This document shows, one piece after another, positions 31,601 to 37,091 of a stretch of DNA of 64,000 nt. The notes below the pieces were generated by a model. It saw nothing but the letters and a program-made list of their open reading frames with translations. It was not told the origin of the DNA and made no database searches. Within the stretch, counting starts at the first letter, position 1; every line of letters begins with the position of its first letter. The stretch is taken from the NCBI RefSeq assembly GCF_025359345.1, contig NZ_JANYGQ010000038.1:1-64000 (forward strand), in the 5' to 3' direction. The stretch is from Mucilaginibacter sp. GTDB lineage: Bacteria > Bacteroidota > Bacteroidia > Sphingobacteriales > Sphingobacteriaceae. The translations under genes were made by a program, and so were the position numbers.

Positions 31601-32960
31601 AAATGGCACAACTTTAGCATCCGGGACAGCATCTGGGGCAATAGCCCTAAATGCCGGCGCTAACGTAATCAACATAGTGGTAACTGCCCAGGATGGGGTG
31701 ACCACCCAAACCTATAGATTAACGGTAACCAACGGTTCGAATAATGCTCTTCTAACCACATTAAAAGTAAGCCCTTCAACGGCGCTGACTTTAGTGAGTG
31801 GGGGCGACTACAAAGATTATACAACCGCAGTTCCCAATACTGAAACCAGTGTTAAAATTACACCCACAGCGCAGGATGCTACCGCATCCATTAAAGTGAA
31901 CGGTGTAGTCACAGCCAGCGGTACAGCTTCTGCTGCTGTACCATTACATGCCGGCGGCAATGTAATTAATACGGTAGTAACAGCGCAGGACGGCATAACC
32001 ACCAAAACGTATTCTATAAAATTCACCCGCTTACCAACAACCAATGCCAACCTGGCTGGTTTGAAAATAAGCAGCGGCACGCTGACGCCGGTGTTTGCGG
32101 CAGGCGCCATCAGCTACACAGCAACGGTAAATACCGCAACTATCGCGGTAACGCCCACAGCCAGCGATGCAGACGCAACTATAAAGGTGAATGGCACAAC
32201 GGTTGCTTCCGGCACGGCATCGACAGCATTGCCGCTGGTCGTTGGGTTAAATACAATTACAACCGTGGTAACGGCAAGCGATGGTACAACCACCAAAATC
32301 TACACGTTAACGGTAACCCGGCTTTCAAATAACGCTCTTTTAACCACCTTAAAGGTAAACCCTGTAACTACACTGACGGTAGTAAGCGGGCCCGACTATA
32401 AGGATTATACTACCACGGTACCAAATACCGAAACCGGCGTTAAAATAACGCCTACAGTGCAGGATGCCACAGCGACGATAAAAGTAAATGGCGTCTCGGT
32501 ATCCAGCGGGGCGGCATCAGCGTCCATACCGCTAAATGTAGGTGACAATATAATTAATACAGTGGTAATTGCACAGGATGGTATAACAACCAAAACCTAT
32601 TCAATTAAATTTACCCGATTGCCACCGGGCGGAACGTCATCATTATACACAACAAATTCTAACCGGGTAGATAATAACTTGCTGGTACACCAAAACGTAT
32701 CGCCAAATGGCGATGGCAACAGTGATGTGTTAATTATTGACGGCATTACAGCTTATCCTGAAAATAAACTGCGGATAATGAGCCGCAGCGGAATACTGGT
32801 GTACGAGGTAAAAGGCTACAACAATGATACTAACGTATTTGACGGGCATGCAAGTTCAAATGGCAAGCTACAGCAAGCTGGTACTTATTTTTATTCTTTG
32901 GAATATAAAGATGGAAATGAAACGAAGTATAAAACCGGGTTTATTGTGCTGAAATATTAA
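25641..32960 (+). CDS. Giant multidomain surface protein with CHU_C (type IX secretion) tail
   Basis: A 2439-residue exported protein. Approximate order: signal peptide (1-30, ending ARAQ); two Ig-like domains (36-190); glycine-rich domain 1 (192-437); three PKD/Ig-like domains (460-675); two Ig-like domains (676-815); glycine-rich domain 2 (820-1066); an Ig-like stretch; an IPT/TIG domain (1171-1250, SAISPSSGPVGSLVTLTGSN); FG-GAP-like propeller repeats (1270-1640, each with a LSADGNTALIGG-like core); seven cadherin-like beta-sandwich repeats (1643-2328); and a gliding-motility-type C-terminal domain (2335-2439, SPNGDGNSDVLIIDGI). The last domain is a type B signal for the type IX secretion system, so the protein is expected at the cell surface. 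The glycine-rich blocks resemble those of ALK-like receptors. It is probably an adhesin. It follows the response-regulator gene. Confidence 0.9.
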   Translation: MKHFYRYMPGLFKLTIFFIAASALSLTARAQGTPGTPSVSGNFTICSGSTATFTASGASGASFGWYDAATGGTLLSTSATYTTPVLTASKNYYVQQTVSGSTSSRLAVTVVVAAAPSLTTPTNLLATPATICQGTFSALTANVDATAGQYVYWYDAATGGNLLAGVPSGGKFNVSPNATTTYYAQSQAKIDTATFNYTGSVQTFTVPAGVTSLQIDASGGRGGKGTDLGGGSKAGGGGRVQATMAVTPGQVLSVYVGGAGADFHSGSSSPGGFNGGGNGPVCFNSGPGGGGGATDIRTNGQALSNRVLVAGGGGGGTGSYPNFTGGSGSGGGLTGNTGPLYSNGQPAGGGSQTAGGAGGCDANGCAPAGSRGQGGDGQSDGGKGGGGGGGGFYGGGGGGSVGGGGGGSSYTDSTFFQNVVHTQGYQGGNGQLIITYNSSANCAVVTRQPLTVTVNTTPQVSAGVNVITCAGTAVTLTATGANTYVWQPGNLTGASVTVSPLVTTTYTVTGTLTNGGCSNSSTVTVTVTSISVSASQTTCAGQTVTLHASGADSYTWMPGNLTGASIDVSPTATTVYTVTGHNNNAGCNSTAQTTVTVNPLPVISAGGPITVTAGTSVTLTASGNSDNYQWSVPYSLNSPSITFIPSATQTWTVTGTITSTGCSATTTVLVTVVPAPSVTGNTIVCPGSTTMLTASGTGPFTWYDAITGGNLLFTGAAFTTPAINSNITYWVSDNGGTRIPVNINAPKFMSKAVATPASICAGSSSALSVTQNNQTINWYDAATGGNLLGSTPAGGSISVSPAQTTVYYARITAPVQPDTVIFNYTGGVQNFTIPAGVTSMQIDADGGGGGRGGISGGRSGRVQATMSVIPGQVLSIYVGGAGSDFQASRNNNPILGGYNGGGNAPYRGTNGAGAGGGATDIRINGQALSSRVLVAGGGGGGYEYFANLSGSAGGGLTGQNGEYDVTYYGNAAGGGSQTAGGARSCDASSCAQSGSLGQGGQGLSNSGTVGGGGGGGFYGGGGGNTSGGGGGGSSYTNAAIFQNVVHTQGYQAGNGYLKIIYNAVSSCAVSMVLPDTVTVTPLLTPSVKIAAAANCQACMPQTVTFTATATNGGTAPVYAWYKNGGVVGTNSPSYSDNALTATDQVWCIFTSNYPCLTTNAISSNKITTATPVISAISPSSGPVGSLVTLTGSNFLTLSTVSIGGVPAIPVSNTDTQILAMVMPGASTGNVTVNTIFGSTTGAGNFTVTPTLPPVMQQGGKIVATSGVTATSQVGHAVAISADGNTAVASLNSSPGGVIVFTRQSGAWTQQAMLSGTGGIGTALQGSAVAISADGNTVIFSAQTDAGGKGAFWAFTRNNGVWSQQGNKLSSSDAAAGSPGSYFGSALSLSANGNTALIGGTYDNLSQGAAWIFKRDDAGAWTQNGNKLTGTRATGNSYFGNAVALSADGNTALVGGFFDASRTGAVWAFVNNNGSWAQQGGKLTGSGATGGLGEFGNALSLSADGNTALIGGYHDNSSAGAAWIFTRNNAVWAQQGNKLTATGAIGSFLSFGQSVGLSADGNIAMVGAPNDNKNMGAMWVFRRNNGAWAVYGSKLVGGGLILTDFQPGMGQSVTISADASTAFAGDQNDNANAGAAWAYIPLPPVPLTSLTVSTGTLSPAFSPGVNNYTVTVNGAIQNITVTPSVSDPAATITVNGASTPSGSASAPISLTVGVNNIAVVVTASDGITTDSYSVAVTRFSTDATLAGLSLSSGVLNPVFSSANTAYTASVSNATSSVTITPVTNDAGATVKVNGVTVASGSPSAALPLIVGANVISTVVTAQDGVNTKTYTVTVVRLSNNALLTSIKINPSTALTLVSGADYKDYTTTVPNSETSVKITPTAQDATASIKVNGVATAGGAASAAIPLSVGDNVINTVVTAQDGTTTKTYSIKFTRLPSTNANLAGFTISSGTLTPVFAAGTTGYTATVNTATITVTPTTGDATATVKVNGTTLASGTASGAIALNAGANVINIVVTAQDGVTTQTYRLTVTNGSNNALLTTLKVSPSTALTLVSGGDYKDYTTAVPNTETSVKITPTAQDATASIKVNGVVTASGTASAAVPLHAGGNVINTVVTAQDGITTKTYSIKFTRLPTTNANLAGLKISSGTLTPVFAAGAISYTATVNTATIAVTPTASDADATIKVNGTTVASGTASTALPLVVGLNTITTVVTASDGTTTKIYTLTVTRLSNNALLTTLKVNPVTTLTVVSGPDYKDYTTTVPNTETGVKITPTVQDATATIKVNGVSVSSGAASASIPLNVGDNIINTVVIAQDGITTKTYSIKFTRLPPGGTSSLYTTNSNRVDNNLLVHQNVSPNGDGNSDVLIIDGITAYPENKLRIMSRSGILVYEVKGYNNDTNVFDGHASSNGKLQQAGTYFYSLEYKDGNETKYKTGFIVLKY
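26218..28840 (+). repeat. Two long glycine-rich domain copies inside the surface protein gene
   Basis: Copy 1 lies at about 26218-26950 and copy 2 at about 28099-28840. Both begin FNYTG..V..FT(V/I)PAGVTS and pass through ATDIR.NGQALS.RVLVAGG. Both end with a run of glycine codons and then SSYT, FQNVVHTQGYQ. The nucleotide sequence is nearly identical in parts, so one copy probably arose by duplication together with the Ig-like domain before it. Confidence 0.8.
31150..32640 (+). repeat. Tandem higher-order repeats of cadherin-like domains
   Basis: Two kinds of about 95-codon domain alternate here. Type B starts NNALLT.LK..P.T.LT(L/V)VSG.DYKDYTT and type A starts LAG..ISSGTLTPVFAAG. Units of B plus A, roughly 590 bases, recur with high nucleotide identity (for example around 31190-31240 and 31780-31830, and a third B copy near 32370). 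Such arrays change copy number by recombination. Confidence 0.75.
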
Positions 32961-33030
32961 TGTAAAATGATTAATTAAAGACATCCAGGGCTTTCGAGGC
33001 TTCGGACGCCTTACAATTTTTACCCGTTGG

Positions 33031-33262
33031 TTAAACATAGCACACCAAGACGAAGTTATTCCATCTGCACAATGTGAAAAAGCGTTCTCCGTTTGCTTCC
33101 GGGTTTATTATTGCTTTGATATGAATATCTGCCAAACCACGAATGTCTACCAAGCTAAAACTTAATTTGGGCGTTTGCTGTCATTTTTCCTAACATCAGT
33201 TGTTCTATGATTTGAATAGGACTTGAGTAATTATTTCCCAGTACGGACCGAAAAACCGAACT
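33031..33262 (-). pseudogene. Frameshifted fragment of an NAD-dependent epimerase (extended SDR)
   Basis: On the minus strand one frame reads VLGNNYSSPIQIIEQLMLGK and runs into a stop near 33155. A neighbouring frame, from just before that point, continues with SLVDIRGLADIHIKAIINPE and ANGERFF before ending at a TAA at 33031-33033. Joined, they match the later third of dihydroflavonol-reductase-like epimerases, where a (F/L)VDVRD(L/V)ADLH motif and NPEA.GERF are standard. Neither the Rossmann N-terminus nor the true C-terminus is present. It is a dead gene with at least one indel and deletions at both ends. Confidence 0.7.
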
Positions 33263-33325
33263 ATGCGCTTATGTATTTGGACGTCAATATTTTTAATTTC
33301 AGCCAGTCGCCGGACAACTAATGTC

Positions 33326-33613
33326 CTACAGGCGGTCTGCAGTTATTGGCAATCTGGCTTCCATCATTGATTGATGCGTCGCAAAAACTAATTGTTCCAA
33401 GGTTTTCAAATATGTATTAAATATCCTTGCTTCTTCAGTCGTGCCGGTCATTTTCTGAGATTTCGGATTCCATCGGCTGGCTGTTACATAACGCTTTGTA
33501 GAAAATTCGACTCTGCTGCCATCAATAGTAATTCTTAAATAAATTGGGGCGGTCCCATTGGCCAGGGTTTTGGTCTTTTTTAAATTAAAATTGATACAAA
33601 TTGTGCTGATCAT
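33326..33613 (-). pseudogene. N-terminal fragment of a tyrosine recombinase (integrase)
   Basis: A 95-codon frame from ATG at 33611-33613 reads the arm-type DNA-binding domain of Bacteroidota integrases: FNLKKTKTLANGTAPIYLRI, then GSRVEFSTKRYVTASRWNPK and a helical linker (FNTYLKTLEQLVFATHQ). Full-length proteins are about 400 residues with the catalytic R..H.RH..Y domain at the C-terminus. Here the frame stops after about a quarter of that, and the sequence beyond it is an epimerase fragment. The remnant could have belonged to an element inserted at the tRNA-Ser-like sequence 200 bases away. Confidence 0.8.
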
Positions 33614-33659
33614 CGCATTGGCAGTTAAAATGTTAATTAATAGACTTTTATGATGCTTA

Positions 33660-33696
33660 GCGAGACCTAAAGTTAGTGGAACCGAATAGGTCTCGC
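33660..33696. repeat. 10-bp perfect inverted repeat next to the integrase fragment
   Basis: GCGAGACCTA (33660-33669) is repeated inverted as TAGGTCTCGC (33687-33696), 17 bases apart, with a further partial copy GAGGTCTCG at 33699-33707. It lies just upstream of the integrase fragment start, where autoregulation or recombination sites are common. Confidence 0.5.
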
Positions 33697-33807
33697 AAGA
33701 GGTCTCGATCAGATTGGAAAATTACGGTCGGATTGGACTTGTCCTAAAAGCAAAAAAGCCTAAAATCATAGATTTTAAGCGTTTTCAATCTTTGTTATTA
33801 AGTACTT

Positions 33808-33840
33808 GGCGGAGAGGGAGGGATTTGTACACCTCTCAAA
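33808..33840 (-). other. tRNA-Ser 3'-end-like sequence (probable attachment-site scar)
   Basis: On the minus strand the sequence ends ATCCCTCCCTCTCCGCC, which is how Bacteroidota tRNA-Ser genes commonly end (T-stem 3' strand, acceptor strand, discriminator). The T-loop part is altered (GTGTACAA in place of GTTCGA) and no upstream tRNA arms are present. It is therefore a diverged end of a tRNA, as left by an integrating element. The integrase fragment nearby supports this. Confidence 0.55.
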
Positions 33841-34257
33841 CCGGTTTGGTATTCAATATGTTATGCGGTCTTTATTTCTTACTCACCGAAATGCTCACCA
33901 CTTTTTTGATACAGATTAATTGCAAATCTTATGTAATAAAGATAGGTAAATTATGTGATTTTTAAAAGATGAAAGCATCATGAATCTTAATTATCTGTGA
34001 TTTAAATGAGGGCTTTGGTGTGAAATTAAATTTGGTGTTGATTATACGGGAATAATTAAATGGAACTTTTAGTTTTTGGCCCGCGAAGGTCCACGCACAC
34101 ACACAGGCGTGAGGCATAAGGTGTATTAGTGTATTCATGCGATTAAAGATAATAAAAGTATGGCCGTTGCCATGCTGGGAAACACTTGATTAGGTGATGG
34201 TTGTCATTTTAAAAACACGCTTAAAACCGAAATTAGCATAAAATTTACGCCCCTGTT

Positions 34258-35126
34258 ATGAAAAATGTATTAATCCTAACCGATTTTTCTGCCGGGGCCA
34301 TGCGTGCGGCCGAAAGCGCATTGCTAATCGCAGCAAAGCTAGGCGCCGATGTGCTGCTGGTGAATGCTTATCCGATTACTCCTTATTTGCCACCTGTAGG
34401 GTCTGCCATTATACCGCAAAGAAGCGCGGACGATAAAAGGCGCGAAAGCACTGGCCGCCTCGACAACGAGGCCCGGCGGCCTATAAACCGCCTGCGTAGC
34501 CTTGGGCTGCCCGGCGATGCGCCGACAATCCGGCCCATCGCGCTGGAAGGCCGGCTGGCAGACGGTGTTTCGGGGTTGGCGCGGCGAAAAAAAGCGTACT
34601 GATCATCATGGGCGTCTCCAAAAGATCTTATGGCGACCTGCTTTTTGACGGTGAGGTCAAAGCGGTGCTGCAGCTGGTTGCCTGCCCGGTCCTGGTTATA
34701 CCTGCCGGCTGGCCCGGGCCGGAGATCGGACATGTCATATTCGCGACTGACCTTGCGGAAGCGGACGTGCGGGTGATCGCTGAATTGGTCAGGCTTTCCG
34801 CCCGCTTAAAGGCGCGGGTGAGCCTGAGCCATGTTTCCCGGCCGGTACTGATTCCGGACTTCGCGGAAGAATTGCGAACCTCCTCCTTCACCGACCGGGT
34901 CATGCACCTTTATCCGGGTATCGGCTGCTCCAATCTTAGGGCAGCCAACGTCATGGGCGCGCTGGAACAGCTCAGCACTGAAAAGCATGCGGATTTGATC
35001 GAATTGCGTTACCGGAAACATCCGGTGTGGTACCGGCTGTTTAACGAAAATCCGCTGAAAGAGGCCATGCAGCATAGTCAAACGCCATTGCTCATCTTTC
35101 CTGAAAACCCCGGGCATCATGACTAA
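34258..35126 (+). pseudogene. Two-domain universal stress protein split by a frameshift at seven A
   Basis: Frame 1 reads 114 codons from ATG at 34258 (MKNVLILTDFSAGAMRAAES..) and stops at 34602. Another frame continues as a universal stress protein from just after the A run at 34587-34593: KSVLIIMGVSKRSYGDLLF, then a second USP domain to 35126. A minus-one shift on the run (codons CGA AAA AAA GCG become AAA AAA AGC GTA) restores one protein of 289 residues, close to its neighbours of 278-293. It may be a real mutation, a homopolymer sequencing error, or slippage-based expression; the sequence alone cannot decide. The region is noticeably richer in G+C than the other USP genes. Confidence 0.75.
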
Positions 35127-35363
35127 TTTAACGCAGCGTGCCCTTGTGGGAAGCGGGTTGATCATCGGATATGGGGCAAGTGCATTAGTATGCGGCCACA
35201 AAACCTGACCGAATAAACTAAGTAAGGCAATGGTAACTGACGGCAAGCCATTGTAATGCCGAATGTGATAAAGGTCATTTATTTCGCTGGCAGGCGTCAT
35301 TGCTCATTTCAATCATTTAGGGAACTTTGTCAAGAGGGTCGGAGCTTTCTATATAGTAATAGC

Positions 35364-36200
35364 ATGAAAAAAATAAGCGCAGTATTTGATGGATTAAAAT
35401 TCGCAGACAGCACCCTGGCTTACGCGATCAAACTGGCTGAAAGCACCAAGGCATTACTGTCAGGTGTTTTTCTGGAGTCATTTCTCTATAACAGTTACCG
35501 GCTGGATGATCTCATCGGGAGCCATGGCCTCTCACAGGTAAAAATGAAGCATCTTTTGGAGAAGGACAAAGAAACCAGGTTAAGATCGGCCGGCATTTTT
35601 GAGCAGGCGTGCAAAAAAGCACATATCAGCTATTCCATACACCATGACCCCAGCTTTTCTGTACCGGAAGTGCTCAGGGAAAGTATCTATAGTGACCTGC
35701 TGCTGGTCAGCGCAGGTGAAACATTCAGCCATGTACCAGGTCAGCCACCAACCCATTTTATAAGGGAGTTAATGGCAGGCACACAGTGCCCGGTCCTGAT
35801 CATTCCGGCTGAATACCAGGAGATCGAAAAAGTCGTGCTGCTTTATGACGGAAAACCGGCCTCGGTGCATGCCATAAAAATGTTCAATTATATGATGCCC
35901 TGGTTACGCAGCAAAGCCACCGAAGTGGTTTCGGTAGCAGATACTCATGATACTGCAGAACTCCCCGATGAAACCCTGGTCAGGGAATTCATCGCCTGTC
36001 ATTACCCTGCGGCAACCTACACATTGTTAAACGGCGACCCCGAAGAAGAGCTTTTAACTTACCTTAAAAACAGCAGCAAAAACAGCCTCGTCGTTTTAGG
36101 GGCCTATCAGCGCAGCGGGGTCTCGCGCTGGTTTAAATCAAGCATGGCCGACCGGCTGATGAAAGCTATTAATGCGCCCTTGTTCATCGCTCACCATTAA
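35364..36200 (+). CDS. Two-domain universal stress protein
   Basis: A 278-residue protein from the ATG at 35364 (the frame is open from 35256, but the USP fold begins MKKISAVFDGLKFADSTLAY). Domain 1 covers about residues 1 to 150, ending with GTQCPVLIIPAEY. Domain 2 runs to the end, with VVLGAYQRSGVSRWFKSSMA and INAPLFIAHH. The glycine-rich nucleotide loop seen in ATP-binding USPs is only partly kept. Tandem-USP proteins act in the cytoplasm in starvation, redox or acid stress responses. This is the second of four such genes in the island and is followed by another after 10 bases, so they are probably cotranscribed. Confidence 0.85.
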   Translation: MKKISAVFDGLKFADSTLAYAIKLAESTKALLSGVFLESFLYNSYRLDDLIGSHGLSQVKMKHLLEKDKETRLRSAGIFEQACKKAHISYSIHHDPSFSVPEVLRESIYSDLLLVSAGETFSHVPGQPPTHFIRELMAGTQCPVLIIPAEYQEIEKVVLLYDGKPASVHAIKMFNYMMPWLRSKATEVVSVADTHDTAELPDETLVREFIACHYPAATYTLLNGDPEEELLTYLKNSSKNSLVVLGAYQRSGVSRWFKSSMADRLMKAINAPLFIAHH

Positions 36201-36210
36201 CCTTAAACTT

Positions 36211-37053
36211 ATGGAAAAGATACTTGTTACCACCGACCAGTCCGTTAATTCAAAGGCGGCAATCCGCTTTGCCATTAAACTGGCCAAACTACGCAAAGCG
36301 GAATTGATCATCCTGCACGTTTACCATCTCTTAAAGCCCTTCAAATGGAGCGAACATGCCTTTGAAGAGTATAGCGATACCTTTAGAAAAAAAACGGTGG
36401 AAGAATTAACATCATTCATCGCCGCCATCTATCACGATATCCATGAACCCGAAATTAATCATCAATTGGTACTGGTATCTAATATCGATGTAGTGGACGG
36501 GATCATGGATTATGCCAATATGCATAACTGTTCTTATATCTGCATCAGTACCCGTGGTGCCGGTAGCCTTAAAAAAATATTCGGTACCTATACCGCTAAA
36601 CTGATCGGCAGTTCTGCGGTGCCGGTTTTATGTATCCCAAGTTCTTACCATTTAAAGGAATTAACACACATCCTCTATGCGTCGGATATGACCGATTATG
36701 AAAACGAGCTCAAAAAGGTCATCGACTTTGCCCGGCCTATCCATGCCAGTGTCTCGATGATGCACATTTCCTACCCCTACGAATTTACATTGGATAAGGA
36801 ACTGGCGGAAGCCTCGTTACAGAAAAAAGCGGATTATAAAGTGAGGCTGCTGACCCCAGGGCGGGATATTACCCATACCTTGCTGGAGGATATTGAACAG
36901 GCGATAAAGTCGGATAAACCTTCCGTGCTGGTACTGTTTACCCACCAGTCAAGATCTATATTTGAAAAGTTGTTCTTTCCTTCTAATGCTGAGGAATATT
37001 CTTTTTACGGCAAGATCCCTTTACTTACCTTTAATAAAACGGAAGGAAAATAA
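36211..37053 (+). CDS. Two-domain universal stress protein
   Basis: A 280-residue protein from the ATG at 36211, 10 bases after the previous stop. The first 13 codons of the longer frame (from 36172) overlap the previous gene and are not used. Domain 1 begins MEKILVTTDQSVNSKAAIRF and ends with CISTRGAGSLKKIFGTYTAK and SSAVPVLCIPS, a good match to the USP nucleotide-binding loop. Domain 2 begins HILYASDMTDYENELKK and ends near KIPLLTFNK. A P-type ATPase gene follows after 38 bases in the same direction, suggesting a joint stress and ion response. Confidence 0.87.
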   Translation: MEKILVTTDQSVNSKAAIRFAIKLAKLRKAELIILHVYHLLKPFKWSEHAFEEYSDTFRKKTVEELTSFIAAIYHDIHEPEINHQLVLVSNIDVVDGIMDYANMHNCSYICISTRGAGSLKKIFGTYTAKLIGSSAVPVLCIPSSYHLKELTHILYASDMTDYENELKKVIDFARPIHASVSMMHISYPYEFTLDKELAEASLQKKADYKVRLLTPGRDITHTLLEDIEQAIKSDKPSVLVLFTHQSRSIFEKLFFPSNAEEYSFYGKIPLLTFNKTEGK

Positions 37054-37091
37054 AAAGTTCCCCGGTAAACAAACCCCACATTCTTACGATA

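Larger units (their letters stand above)
32961..34257. other. 1.3-kb stretch without intact genes: gene fragments and integration scar
   Basis: Between the surface protein gene and the stress island lie only remains: a frameshifted epimerase fragment (33031-33262, minus), an integrase N-terminal fragment (33326-33613, minus), an inverted repeat (33660-33696) and a tRNA-Ser-3'-end-like sequence (33808-33840). An 83-codon plus-strand frame at 33714-33965 covers the tRNA-like sequence and is not considered a gene. From 33966 to 34257 I see only AT-rich sequence with the promoter region of the next gene. Confidence 0.7.

Noticed and set aside
33714..33965. 83-codon plus-strand ORF
   Set aside because: It overlaps the tRNA-Ser-like end and has no recognisable features; it is better explained as scar sequence.
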